A DNA stretch of 64,000 bases from Cymbidium sinense (GCA_021442155.1 CM038217.1:145697643-145761642); one strand, 5' to 3'; shown: positions 1-13,500, counted from the first letter of the stretch. Made by a program: numbers and translations. The notes: generated from the letters alone by a model not told the origin.

Positions 1-1760
1 AGTATTTTATTTTATTTCATATAGCCTACACTTAGCAACTAAGTATTATAAAGAGAAGAAAGAGAGGGAATCTCTCTTTTATCCCTACATTAAGTCATTT
101 CAAAGGTAAATTAATTAGCTTAGTTTTCTTTAATGAATGACTTATTATGTGTTTTAATTAACCCTAAGTTTGGGTTCACTCTAAATAACCTTATTTAATA
201 ATAAAGGCATCTTAGAATTAATTAGAATGGATTACTATCACATAACACACATTCATTCATTTCTTTCCATCATGTATATCGTACATATGAATAATCATAA
301 GCATACCTATACATGCAATGTAAATCTTAGTATACTTTGATGATGAATGAAAAGAAATGTATTTTGAATTTAAATATTTTATTTGTTGATTGAATTATGA
401 ATGCATGTCTTTATTATATAGAGAAGAGTGATTTTTCATCCATTAGCTAGATACACATTCATATGTATAAAAGTTTTAAGTGAGTATGTCATCATTATTT
501 TTTATACCAGGGGTGTAAGGTACAAGACCTACTTAGGGCTACTTAAAGCCTCACAACCCCGGGATGTCCAGACTAATATACCACTTTTCTTATATAAGGA
601 TAGAAAAACCCATGCAAAAGTTATTTTTGATTTATTTGATTTATGATTCTTATTCATTGACCACATCATATATACGAATGTATAAGAGTTTTAAGTGAGT
701 ATGATGCCATTATTTTATACACCAAGGGTGTAAGATACATGACCTACTTATGGCTACTTAAAGTCTTACAACCCCAGGATGTCCAGACTAATATTCTACT
801 TTTCTTAGATATATATATGAATGTACAAAAAAATAAGAACCACATGAATAAAGAATCATGCAAAAATTTATGTTTAATTTAATTATGTGATTTACATATG
901 TAATATGAAATTCTTCCTAAGTCTTAACATGAAGATGCACAGGAATAGATTTTAGGCAAGTATTGTATTCTTTTCAAATAAACTATACACATGCAAATCC
1001 TTTGTGAATCCATGTTAAGATACGGAAAGAGAACTTCATATTACACATCTTATACTATTATCACATGCAAGCTTATAGATATTTGTAATTAACATTACTT
1101 CATTTAAAATAATTGATTTATAGATTTTTAAAATAGCTTTTGATTTAATAGTGATAATAGCCGCACATATTTAATTAAGTCAACACATGCAATTTGACAT
1201 AAAAGAAAATATTTTATTTAATTAATTTCTAAAAGAAATGAATGCATGATTTCATAAGGCAAGCAATATTTAGCATGAATGGAAAGAAATAAAGAAATGT
1301 AAGAACACGATTTCATTCATCCCAATTAATTCCTAAGGATAATCATATTTAATAAGGCTATTTAAAATAAACAAAAATTCTTTAAAGACATTTTTAACTA
1401 TGAGTTTGATTTGATTTAGGAAATATGAAAGAGGTTTACTACTCCTAGCCCAATTCCCCATGTGTGAATTAACTTGGTTTAATGAAGAATATCTAAGTTG
1501 ATTTTATATTTTAATTAGGTTAAGGTATGAATTAAATGAATTAATTAACCCTTACCTATATCACCTTAAGTTAATTAACTAATTAATAATAAGCCAATAT
1601 GATATGCAACCACTTGAAAAATAAATTTTTAATGCTCCTAAGAAATGAAAGGGGTCTAATGCAATTGGCTTATGATTAATAGTTAATTAAGCTTAAGGGA
1701 TCTCACTTAATTACTTTTATGATTTTCTCACACATGTGAGTGTTGACCTCATTTTTAGAA
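1..1760 (+). repeat. Left arm of inverted repeat inside the 5' LTR
   Basis: The reverse complement of this stretch aligns with about 4440-5950. Anchors include CACATGTGTGAG at about 4446 (reverse complement near 1735), ATTCATACCTTAACCTAAT near 4643 (reverse complement near 1520), and the GTCCAGACTAATATACCAC block near 567, whose complement lies near 5390-5410. The homology is imperfect, with many substitutions and indels, and reaches base 1, so the arm continues off the window. Confidence 0.8.
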
Positions 1761-4439
1761 CAACCCCTCCATCTTAGACATAGGAATCCTCTTAGACTTT
1801 TAGAGATCCTTAGTCTTAAGGCACATCTAGTGATAAGGTGGATACTCAACCTAACTCTAGAGACTTAGACGAGTTTGCCATAGGAATAGGTCATGCCATA
1901 GGGGTGTTAGGAAAATTTGTCAAGCCTATAGCTTGAACCACATTCCTCACTTCCTTGCTTCAAGTCAAACCCCAAATCAAATCACATCAAACTGAAATCA
2001 ATTCCAGCCTAATCAATTTTCTCCAAACTCAAATCAATGCCACATGGTTGAAACCCATGATTGAAATCCTAAATTCAAATTTTAAATTTCAAATTCCAAA
2101 TCTTGCCTAAGTCCTTTGATTTCCCTTCATGGACTTAGCCTAAATCATCTTCAAATAAATTCAAATTCATGAATATTTCCCATAAGCCATTTATATTTAC
2201 ATATATAAATGAAATATAAATTCTAATCAATCAAACTAAATCCAAAATTTAAAATTCCTAACTCAAAATCCTTCTTAAATCCTTAATCCCCTCTTAAGGA
2301 CTTAGCTTAGATCATGTTCAATTCACTTCAAACTCATGACATTTTCTCATAACTCATTTATATTCTAATTTATATTCATATATATAAATGAAATATAAAT
2401 TCAAACAACCAAAACCAACTCCAAAAAGCAAATCAAATTCAATAAAAATTTAGCCTAAGCCTTTCAAGTCAAATTCTTGAACTTAGCCAAATCACATCAA
2501 ACTAACTCCAAATTCAATGAAACTTGGTCAAACCTATTTTCTCATCATATCAAACATACCCAAATTGAAATCAAGGTCAAATGACCATTTTACCCTAAGG
2601 CCATAGGGTTAATTTTGGCCAAATCCATTTAAAATTTGGTCAAATCCTCTCCATAATAAATTGGCAATCTCTTAGTGGATCAAGTGAACACAAGGAAGTG
2701 TGGTGCACCCAACCTGATGGGTTCTGGTCAGCCCAACTTATCCCAAATGGCCAAACTGACCACTCCTACTGAAATGGACAAATGGAAAACCTCCTTCCAC
2801 TCAATTCAAGCACTTGGGAAGTTCACCATTCCACTCTTTGGCCAAAACTGAATTCAAGGACACTCTAAATGGCCTAACAAATCGATTCATTGAGCTTAAT
2901 TGCATCAAAATGGTGCAATCTTTCTCGTCCTTCTGATTTCTCAAGGGGGAGATATACTCCCCCTAATTCAATTCAATCTTCACACTCCCTCAGTCGATTG
3001 AAGCATAGAAACTCAGAGCAAACCTTAGAGAGTCTTCCTAAGATTCCTAGAGAGGATTTGAGATCTCCATTTCTTGGTTTTCATCACTTGAAAATAAGGG
3101 ATCTTGATTGAAATTTGAACTCACTCCATACTCAACATCAACCCAATTCCTTCTTCAAGCTCCATCAGAGGACCAAGTTGAAGTTGCCCAAGCTCTTTCC
3201 CAAGCTCCAAAGGCAAGGGAAGATCCAATTTGATCAAGGTCAAGCTCAAGGCAAGGAGGAGATGATCCAGAGAAGCATCCACTCAATCTAAAGAGATCAA
3301 ACTTTCAACAAAGGTTCATCTCAACTAGACGAAGCTTCTCCAATGGATTTGAGTGCCAGCGATCACCTCTAGCGAGGTATGCCATTTTTTTTAGCTTAAG
3401 TTCAATCTATGTTGGTCCTTTATGAAGTGAAATTCAATCTTAGGTTGATCTAGCCATTAGATGTTCTTATATGCATGCTTAGATGGTGTGGGTTGTTTTT
3501 CATCTGAATTTGAGCTTAATCGAGCTTGGATCATGGCTTCAAACATGGACGATCTCCATGGCTCACAGAGAGCGGTAGGGATGAATCTCTGGTTGTCCAT
3601 CCGTGCATTTTGGATGGACGGCCAAGATTAAAATGCATAATATCCATAATTTTCTCCCTTAGATCTATGGCTTTAATCTCAACCGTCTGATCCTTGATCG
3701 AATCAGAGAGAAGACGCATAATTACCGCGGGCTACGATGTAGTTAAGATTTCGTGCACATGTAAAGTGCATGCCACAAAGACACGCGTGGCATCGATGGG
3801 ATTAATAATATAATTAGGGATTATTTAATTTATAATTAATTACCAAATCTTCTAAAATTCATATCTAAGTGTAGACAAATCAGAAAAATATGAAATAAAT
3901 TGCATATGAAAGATAATTGAACATAAAATATTTTAAAATTAATTTTATTTGATTTTGAATAGTTCTTTTCTCTAAATTTGGGTTTTATTAGGAATGTTAA
4001 TTTGTTAATTACTTTTAAATTGATTCACTGATTAATCCCAAACTTTTTATGCTTAATTAGTGGGATGACTCCTACCTCCCCTAATTTTCTTGGAATTTAT
4101 TGGTCGCTTAATTAGGGAATTGCTAGTTCAATCCTTAATTACTCCCTTAATATAATTAAGCTTAAATAAGGGCATAATTAGTGGTTTAATCCTCTCATTG
4201 AGTCAATTGAGTTTTGATTAAGTGAATGTGAGGTTTAGGGAATAATTTTGGGATACTTTCCTTGAGATGTTCCCTAAACCCCCTTTTCTTCCTTAATCCA
4301 TCCTTAATTAAGGGTTAATTCACTAATTACCCCCTTAATTAATTTCATTAAATTCTAAAACTTTCTAGAACTTAATTAATCTATCTTGGATAGATGCTTA
4401 GGAGTTCAAGAGCCTAAGTACATTAAGGAAATCAAAACA

Positions 4440-5950
4440 CAACTCACATGTGTGAGAGGGGTTATGAAATTACTTAAGTTAAAATCCCTTAGTTTTATTA
4501 ATCACTAATCATGAGCCAAATTGTATTAGGCCTTTTCTTCCTAGGTGCATTGCAAATTTAAATTTCTTGTAAGGTTTTATATCATCTCACATTATTTGAT
4601 ATAATTTGGTAAGGAGTAATTAATGCACTTAATTCATACCTTAACCTAATAAAAATATAAAATGGATCTAATCATCTAAAAATTGAACTTAAATATCATA
4701 CACATGTGAGAATGGGTTAAGAATAGCAAACTCACCTCACATTTCTCAAATTAAGTCAAGCTCAAAACAAAACCAAACCTTTTTTAAAAAAAAGAATAAT
4801 TTGATTTGCTTTAAGCTTTCTTATTTCATAAGATTATCTTTAGGAATTAATTAAGGAGAATTTGTTTACATTCTTTCATCATTTTAGTTCTTTCCCAATA
4901 TGCTAAATGTGTGTGTCATATGAATCTCATGCATTCATTCTTTTCAAAAATAAAAAATATATAAGTGAAATGTTTTTTATGTCAAATTGCATGTTTTGGC
5001 TAAAATAGGAATACGATTCGCTATTATCACTATTAAATCCAAATAATTTTCAAAATATATGAATCAATTATCAAAATTGAAAGTGTGTTACTTATATTTT
5101 ATTCATAAGCTTGCATGTCAGTAAATTATAAGGATGTGCTTAGTGTAGTTTTCCTTCTCCCCTCTTTTTGTATGGTTTTGATTAGGATTTGGCAAAGTGT
5201 ATAGTTCATGTGAAAAGAACACAACACTTGCCTAATCTCATTCTTATTCATTCCTATGCTATTATCTAAGAAGGACATCTACCCTTGTACACATAAATTT
5301 CATAAACAAAAATAAATCAACCAACATAAACTTTTGCATCCTTTCTTTTCCATTCATTTCTTTTGTACATATGCTTGTATTTAAGGAAAGTAGTATATTA
5401 GTCTGGACAACCTCGGGGTTGTGAGGCTTTAAGTGGTCCTAAGTACTTACACCCCTGGTCAACAATGGCATCATACTCACTTATGCCTTTCATACATTCA
5501 TGTGTGCATGTGAAAAATGGATAAGAAAACCCTTTTCTACTTAATGAAAATCATGCATCATAAGCATTCAAATTTTTAAGTAAACCACTTAGAATTCATC
5601 ATCAAGTATGCTAAACATATCCATTTGTATGTATAGATATGCTTAGGGTTCATTCATATGCATGTTATACATGTTGGGAAACAAATGAAGTGATGTGTGT
5701 TTTGTGATTTTAATTCACTTTACTTAATCTTAAAATGCCTTTCTTTTTGAATTGATTTGTTTAGAGTTCATCTAAACTTGAGATTAATTTAAAAACATAA
5801 TAAAGCATTTACTAAACAAAATGAAACATGAATCCACTTTAGAAATTACTTAAGGTAGGGAAGGAAAGAGAAGTTCTCGTCTCTTTTTCCGCTCTTTAAA
5901 ACTTAGTAATTGATTGTAGGATTCATTCAAACCAAGTAAAAATACAAAAC
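4440..5950 (-). repeat. Right arm of inverted repeat inside the 5' LTR
   Basis: This is the inverted partner of 1-1760, separated from it by a core of about 2.7 kb. The same arrangement recurs in the 3' LTR (21958-22440 against about 25150-25620, with the remaining right arm to about 26660). It therefore belongs to the LTR family and did not arise by a local rearrangement. Confidence 0.8.
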
Positions 5951-6235
5951 ACAACCAACCCAAATCAATAAAAATAATTTTAATGAAACCATCCTCTAAG
6001 TTAAATACTTTCACATGTAGAAAATACAAACCCTAAAGCCATAGTTAAGCATACCACACAAACTTTCTAAAGCATACACATTTAGACTAAGTCACCACTT
6101 CTAGCTTTAGGTTAGGGCGATGTATGGTTTGATGTTTACTCTTATTTTATGATCTATATTTTAGTTTGGATGTTAGAGTGAATATACATAGAATAAATGA
6201 TAGGATGATTTAGTCTAATCATTATTTTCTACAGG

Positions 6236-6317
6236 GGATTATGCCTAAGGGGCACTGTAATAAATAAAAAAATAAATACTTTTGTTATGCAGGTGCTTAT
6301 ACCCCTAAGCATAATCC
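6236..6317 (+). repeat. Conserved stem-loop in the LTR tail
   Basis: GGATTATGCCTAAGGGGC at 6236-6253 pairs with ACCCCTAAGCATAATCC at 6301-6317 with one small bulge, leaving an AT-rich loop of about 47 bases. The same pairing exists in the 3' LTR (about 26964-27044). The stem survives while the loop differs between copies. Its function is unknown; it could be an RNA processing or polyadenylation structure. Confidence 0.5.
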
Positions 6318-8300
6318 AATAGGCCAGATGAACTTAGCCACCAATGTGTGGAGTGATAATTTTAATATATATGCTTGGGAGTTGTAAGGTTTGTTTAGCT
6401 AATCTCTATTTTGTAGGTGTTAGTTAGATTTACTTTTCCTCTTTATGTACTTTTTGCTATTTGGATTTTGGAATGATTGTTATGGGGGATTAGGATGAGC
6501 ATTGGTCATAAGATTATATCTTATGTATCACATAAAGCCTTTGGAGCAACCACCTTCCAACCATCCAAAAGAAGGAACCAAAGAAGAAAGAAGAAAAGAA
6601 GAAGAAAGAAAAAAAATAAGAAGAAAGAAGAAAAGAAGAATGAAAAATGAAGCTTGAAGACCCCCATAATAATAAATTTTTTGCTTAATTGTACTTAATT
6701 TATTTGTAATCTAGGTTGTATAATGGTATAGCTTGGCTATCTAATTTATTTTTGGGTTTGTACGGTGGTTCCCGACCACAAATGACCTCTTATTCTTTTG
6801 TGTTAGCTTTATAAATTGATTGATGATTTATTTAGCTTGTGCATTAAGATGGCATCCTTTTCCTAATTTCTTCCTTGGTTGATGTATGGCTTGGATGTGG
6901 ATTGGGCTCTTAGGAAAAAATAAATCTTCTACCAAATTTAACAATTCAATATTAAAATAAAGAACTCATAACCTCACTTAAAGCTTAGGCTAAAAATCAA
7001 GATAAAAGAATTAGCAATCCCTTAGCTGGATAAGTATTTCTTTTATAATATCATGCACAAATGCATATTATTTTCACTCTTGATTAGAGGGTTCCACCTT
7101 TTCCAGAAAAACCTGGCATGACCTTTGAGAGTCATGGTGGAAACACACCTCCTCCCTTCTTACTGATTTTGGCCAATAATCTTACTTCTAATACATTAGG
7201 CATATGAATCTTATAAGTTTGAGTCAAATGATTGTCCAAAAATAAAAATAACATGTAATATAATTTCCATTAGATTTTGGTCATTTGAAGCATGCCCTTA
7301 CATGATCTAGTCTTTTTAGGGAGTGAGTTTAAGGATTAGTCTCTTTTTAAATAAACTGCAGCCTAGCTATCTTGCATAAAGCATATGACTTGCCTACATA
7401 AATTTAAAATTATAGGAGGAGTTAGTTGGCAGCCACCCTTAGGCAGTTGTAAGTCCAAGCAGTTGGGTGATTTATCCTCTCTTGTGGAGGCAAACTAAAT
7501 ATCCACTATCACCTTAGATTTAGGTCATGCTCTCGACCCTCGCTGAAGCTCTCTAGTTTAGGTTCTTAGGTTGCCTCTCCCTTCTATAAGCCATAAGCAT
7601 AAATCCTCACCTCTTAGGCATTTCCATAGCCTTGTGTTGTGGAATCATCAGCCCTAAACTTCTAATAAAAAGTCAACTCAAATGAATAATTCAACTTCAA
7701 AAATGTAAATCCCAACCATAGGATCGTTTGAGATGCTCATTAGGTTTCTTAGCATCGTGAGCATCTCCTACTGATCTTTTTATGGATTTGATAATAACTC
7801 TCTCTCTTTGATCAATCCCATTTGATCTTTCAAAATTAACTAATCGATTGATAGTCCTACCTATTAAAATCTTTGGAGACAATGATCATTTACCATAATC
7901 GAGAGTATTCTTAAGGGATCTCATTCCTTAGGATGTAATAACTATGGGGGTTTGCCCCTGTAGGGAACTTAACGAACCTAGTAAAATAAACCTTACTTTA
8001 TTTTTTCGTAAAGTATGGGAAGAATCTTTGGTACATATGCAAACCCAATATCCTTAGGAGTCCTTATTGAGATAATTAGGTCCATTATAGGGTGGTGACT
8101 TCTATCTTTCGAGATAGTACACCTCTCCTCAATGTCGAACCTGATCACCCTCAACAAGAATATTTGTGGATCTACATGGTGTCAAAAATGCATAAAAAGA
8201 AGGAGATGTATATTTCCATCATAATTCTGCATGAGTGAAGATGGAGGTATATATTTTATTCTCTTCAGAAATTCTCTTATAAAAATTCACCACATTTTTT

Positions 8301-8318
8301 TGGCGACTCTGCTGGGGA
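8301..8318 (+). other. Primer-binding site (PBS)
   Basis: TGGCGACTCTGCTGGGGA begins eight bases after the LTR end, and TGG matches the CCA tail of a tRNA. From memory, PBS sequences of the form TGGCGACTC..TGGGGA complement a tRNA-Arg 3' end and are typical of Ogre/Tat elements; I could not check the exact tRNA. Confidence 0.75.
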
Positions 8319-8880
8319 TGGTTCCTCTCTCCATCTTTGGTAAATGATCGTTATCTCCAAGTATCGATAGGGGGCTTGTACTTTGGTATGAATCCAAGAC
8401 TATCTTTTATTCCACTGGCACTTAGCTTATTTCATTCTTTAGTTAAGCTAGCCAACATCTTTAGGTTTTAGGACTTCACCCCATGTTGGTCTTAACACCC
8501 CCGTTGGGTTCCCCAATGGGTAAAAATAAAAATATCTAATAAAAATAAAACATTTAAAGACTTCCTCCATATCATTTCTATCACAAGGAAAGGTTCATTC
8601 TAAAATAATAAAGTCAAAATAAATCCTTATAAAAAATCACGTTTTTCAAAAAGCACACTTTCAAAAATGCACATAATAAAATATTTTGCTCAAAACTTTT
8701 CCTAAATCACCTTCATCTAATAATCTTTATGATTGTTATATGTAAGATCATCTTTTCAAAAAATATTCCCATAAAATGAGTTTCTTCACTCAATTCATTT
8801 TTAGTGAAGACCTCATTTTCAAAAATAAAAATTTCAACAATCATATTTTTAAATGGATAAAATTTGAAGATGGGGCTTTC
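8319..8880 (+). other. Untranslated leader, proximal part
   Basis: This is AT-rich sequence between the PBS and the hairpin array. No ORF resembling the extra ORF1 of Ogre elements is visible. It holds nothing else I can name. Confidence 0.5.
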
Positions 8881-10420
8881 CATTCAATACATCTAAATGT
8901 GTTGAATGGATATTACCCCTTCAAGCAAAATCATAACTTTGAACTTCCACCTAATACATTCCCCATGTGTTAGGTTGGGATTTTCATGTTTTCAAAAAGC
9001 ACATATGAAACATTTCCATTCAATATACCCACACTTATTGGGTGGAGGTCTCATTTTCAAACAAAATCAAAAATAACTTTTCAAAAAAAAGCACATATGA
9101 ACCTTTCCATTCAATATACCCATACTTATTCAATGGAAGTTTTATTTTCAAACAAAACTAAATTTTTCAAAAACACATATGAATATCTCCATTCAATATA
9201 CCCAGATTTATTGAATAAAAATTTCATTTCCAAATAAAATGGCATCACTTTGAAATCCTCACTTAACATATTCCACATATGATTAGGTTGGGATTTCCTT
9301 TTTCAAAAAGCAACAATCACATACAAATATACATCTTTGGAAAATGAAACATAATTGATTTTCACCTTACATACCCAAATTTGTTAAATGGATATCTTCA
9401 TTTTCAAAAAATCAACAAGAACCAAAAATTTTCAAAATACATTTAAAACTTCATTGTAGCATATCCCATTTGTTAAAATGAAGTCTCCCCTTTTCAAAAT
9501 CCAAAACAAAAATTTGAAACACCTTTGGAATTTCATTTAGCATACTCAAATTTGCTAAACAAAATTTCCATTTCACAAAATTTTCAAGAAATACATTTTC
9601 AACTTCATTCTTTAGCATACCAAATTTACTAAAGTGAAGCTTTCATTTTCAAAATAAAACCAAAACACAAAAAAGTTTTAAACACATCTTTTGGAATTTT
9701 ATTTAGCATACTCAAATTTACTAAGTGAAATTTCCATTTCACAAAATTAAGTGGAACTTCGTTTTTTTTAGCTTGCCATAATTTCTAAAATGAAGTCTCC
9801 ACTTTCAATCAAAAAACAAATTAAATAAAAAAATTATATTAGGATTTCCTTAGCATACCCAAATTTGCTAAGGATCCTACTTTTGCAAAAATCAAAATAT
9901 CCAAAACAAATGAAATAGTTTAGGATTTTCTTAGCATACTCAAATTTGCTAGCAATCCTATTTTCAAAAGAAAAAATCTTTCAAAAATAAAACACACTTG
10001 GGTTCTTCACTTAGCATACTTAAATTTGCTAAGTAGGAATTCTAATTTTCAAAATCACCAATAATTCACAAGATAAAGCAAACAAAGAAAAAGAAACAAT
10101 TGTTTTCAAACACCTCACTTAGCCTACCCAAATTTTCTAAGTGAGTGAATTTCAAATACCAAATAAAAAAATAAAACCAATTGACCCTTACTTTAACATA
10201 GCCAAATTTGTTAAAGAAAAGGGTCCTCAAATCAAAATCTAATTTCAAACATGAACCTATGGAAGCATTTTTCTAAAAATATTTGAACCCATTTTCAACA
10301 TACCCAAATTTGTTGAAATTGGATTCATATTCAAGAACTTTCTCTTTCCAATCAAATCCCTAAATCTTCTCTAAATCCATTTGAACCCCACTTAACACTT
10401 CCAAGATGTTGGATATGGGT
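8881..10420 (+). repeat. Array of about 19 diverged hairpin units in the retrotransposon leader
   Basis: Units recur every 65-105 bases. Each has a 5' stem, a loop close to TACCCAAATT and a complementary 3' stem, followed by a stretch like TTTCATTTTCAAAA. Clear examples: 8881-8908 (CATTCAA/TTGAATG plus ACAT/ATGT), 8949-8975 (ACCTAA/TTAGGT plus ACAT/ATGT), 9191-9216 (ATTCAATA/TATTGAAT), 9848-9873 (CCTTAGC/GCTAAGG), 10009-10034 (ACTTAGC/GCTAAGT), 10116-10143 (CACTTAG/CTAAGTG), 10191-10216 (CTTTAACA/TGTTAAAG) and 10293-10318 (TTTCAACA/TGTTGAAA). The stems change sequence from unit to unit but stay complementary. Weaker units lie near 9260, 9365, 9455, 9530, 9608, 9700, 9768, 9930 and 10390. The short ORFs through here are by-products of the repeat. 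Confidence 0.85.
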
Positions 10421-10587
10421 TCAAATTTAAAATTCAAATTCAGAAATCTATAAAATAGAAATCTGATCCAAGCTTGTTTCCAACATTACAGGTTCTTAGC
10501 ATCAATCTTAGTTATAGCTACAGTTCAGTTTTCAATTTTCAGTTGACTATAATGATAGTTTCACAGAAGTTTGTGTTTACTTTTGCC

Positions 10588-13500
10588 ATGGCATCGACTT
10601 GGCCTTGGATCAAGCCAATCTCCCCCGAGCTGATCATACCCATCTTTTTGAGGGGGTGAGGATCACCTGTGAGGGCACTCCCCTCATACCGTTAGTAGGA
10701 CCACAGTGACCAGGCAAAAGCCGGTCATTCAGATTGATTTGCCATCAAATTTTGACATCTCCTCACTAAAGAGGAAGGCAGTGGTAGTTCCATCAGTTCC
10801 AACAGTATCAGTGCCATTGATAGTGACAGCGCCTATGCTCCCCATGGTTTCCCGTGCTACCCTAGTAAGGGCTAGCACCTACGCATTAGCACCCTCTAAG
10901 GGTAAGGCTCCTCTGATCCCAGATATTGCCTCCCCAACTTTTGAGATTGGGTCTAGTTCTTACTCCACTCACCCTACTAGGACTCAGAGGAGGAATATAA
11001 ATTACATGATTAAGTGATATCATACACGTATTTCCAAGGAGATGGAGGCCGCTACACGATCAGCTATGGACGAGGTGCCCACTTTGATTTTCCCACTGGT
11101 TACAGCGAACCCGTTTCATCCTCTCTCTGGGTTTGACTAAGAGGATGTTAGGAGGATACGTACTTCACCTCCAGGTTGCATCACCCCAGCTGTGAGTAGG
11201 AGGTCAATGTGGCCTCCAATTAGTCAGCTGAGCTTATGGATGTTCTGAGTCCGGAGCTCAATTCGATTTGAGATATATCATCCCTCACAACATGGGGAAA
11301 CACCTACAGTAGGAGAGGGCCAAAAAGGCCCGCACTTCAGTACAATTCACTAGTCGAGAGAGGTAGAGGTTTAGTCAACATTCAATGGCCTCCGCACTTA
11401 TTGATTTTCCTGATCGGTGTGCTACCCATGTCGATCACACAGATAGTATTTTGCTTACAGGGATGACCCATCATAGGAAGAGGGTCCTTGATCTGAGAGA
11501 GTTAGTGGTGTCTCCACCACACCGCTCTACCCCCCATCCACCATCACTTGTTCACATTGCAGCATCTCTAGTTTTTTCGAAGGCCATGAAGGCCACATCC
11601 AGGGAGAAGAGAACCCCATTGGTGATCCGACTACAGGCAAAGGATCCCATTCCATCTTCATTGCCTACTGTGGTGAGGTTGAGCTCTCCTGCTCAACCTT
11701 CTGCCCCAGTTGTGGTGTGAAAGGAATGGCGATCCCGAAGCATAGTGGTCTTCCCTTCACCAACACTGCCAATTTAGCAAGATACAGAGATGGTTGCAGC
11801 AGTTGTAGAGGGAGGAGATGATAGCCCAGTTACACCCATGATAGTAGAGCCTCCTAGGAGTGTCACCCATTTCAAAGTCAGTGACAGCCATGAGTGCATC
11901 TCTTCTAGTGAGTACAGTCCTCACAGGATTGATTCTCCAGCGACAGGGGAGGTTCAGTGCCTCACAGTTCACGGTGTGGATCCCATCACCGGTCAGTCAA
12001 AAGCATTTGTATCAATTTCAACAGATCGGTCTTTAGATGACATAGTAGCTCACTATTTTATGAAAAATAAAGAGATCCTAGGATACAACTGGTTTGATTA
12101 GGAGAAGATTAGCTTTAATCCCAATGAAGATGATTTACTAAGAGACTCAGCTGGGTTTTCCATGATAGATACCAGGGGATCCCTCCTCAGAGAGTAGCAG
12201 GCTATGGAAGGTGATGAGGTTGAGCAGGAAGATAGCCCAATCAGCCCAACACCTTCGATATCAGTTAAAGCATAAAGATAAATAAATAGATAGGATGGAG
12301 AGGTAGCTTGAGGATTTGTTAGCAGCAGTCTTAATACTTCAGAAACAAGCCCCAATAGTTCATCCTACTATAGCTGAGACTAGTCAGCCAGAGTTAGTGC
12401 ATGTCTTAGACCCACCATGACCTTACCTCCCATCGAGCAAGGTAGCACTAGCATGTATAGGAAGGTAGTGGAAAGTACCTCTATATAGGAGAAATACATC
12501 AAGTCTATGGTTAAGTACCAAGTGAAGGAAACATTGGCTCAAGCCTAGGGAGGATCATCAGTTCCAAAGGGTAGACCCTAACCTGAGGAATTTGATGTAA
12601 TCCAATATCCCAAGGGTTTCATGCCACCTTCCTTCAAGAGTTTTGATGATAGTGGAAACCCGAGGTAACATATCGCACACTTCAGGTCTAGTTGTTGCAA
12701 TGTCGGTGGCAGCGATGTTTTGCTATTTCACCTCTTCGTTAGTAGCCTAGTAGGGATAGCTTTTTATTGGTATCCTGAACTTCCCAACGGTTCAGTAAAG
12801 ATATTTGTTGAGTTGGAGCAACTCTTTATCAAGAGGTTTGCTGGAGCTGAGCAAATGGTTACTTTGGCAATCTCGTTGTAGCACAATAACACCCAAGTGA
12901 GTCCCTTGTTGACTATATTCTTATATGGCATAATCTGAGTATGAAATGTGAACCACAATTGTCTGAGCAGCATGCCATTAAGATTCTTCTAAAGAATATT
13001 CATAGCCCGGTTGCCTTCATGCTTAAGGGCTTCACCATCAAAACTTTTGAGAAGCTAATCAACAAGGTAGCTAGTCTACAAGGAGAGGCCAAACAGTTTC
13101 CTTTTCAAGACCAGTTTCCCAAAGATAAGCCTTAGAAGGTCTATGAGAAGAAGCCTGGGAAGTGATAGCAGTGGATAAGAGAAAAAAACCAGCTAGAGAT
13201 CAGTCTGATAGACCACGACCTCAGCAGCCTTAACTTTCACCTCCTCTACCACCACCTAGGCAGCCCTACCGGCCTCCACAGTAGCCCCCACGGCTAGCAC
13301 CATTGCCTCCTCATCCATACCATCAACAACAGCAGCACACATACCCACCGCCAGATAGCTATGGTCCACCTACTCTTTTGGATATACTTAACAAACCTTA
13401 TTCATTTAAGAGGGAGGTAATCATGAAGATCTTTAAGAATCTCTTAAAAAAGCCTAATTTTTAGCTACCTTAGTCTAAGAGACCGGAGGAAGTGAGCAAA

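Larger units (their letters stand above)
1..8292 (+). mobile_element. 5' LTR of a Tat/Ogre-lineage Ty3/gypsy retrotransposon (left end outside window)
   Basis: Positions 1268-8292 run collinear with 21958-28953 as a direct repeat flanking decayed gag-pol, so this is the 5' LTR. It ends in ...TTCACCA at 8292, the usual CA end, eight bases before a primer-binding site. Positions 1-1267 have no counterpart before 21958. However, they continue without a break the inverted-repeat arm that pairs with 4870-5950, so I infer that they belong to the LTR and that the 3' copy is truncated. The LTR would then exceed 8.2 kb, longer than the roughly 5 kb I recall for Ogre elements. In one 95-base stretch I compared by hand, the two LTRs differ at about ten sites, so the insertion is old. 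Short ORFs inside it are AT-rich and resemble nothing known. A purine tract (AAG/GAA-rich) lies at about 6574-6646. Confidence 0.8.

Noticed and set aside
2890..3111. 73-codon ORF in the LTR core
   Set aside because: It lies within LTR sequence, its counterpart in the 3' LTR is not kept open in the same way, and the peptide shows no family features.
8776..9237. ORFs in the retrotransposon leader
   Set aside because: They are produced by the hairpin repeat units; the peptides merely repeat the DNA repeat (STYE..PFNIPTL, MNLSIQYTHTY).
8881..10420. Regularly spaced palindromic repeats resembling a CRISPR array
   Set aside because: This is plant nuclear DNA inside an LTR retrotransposon; the units differ from each other in stem sequence and spacing, and there are no cas genes.
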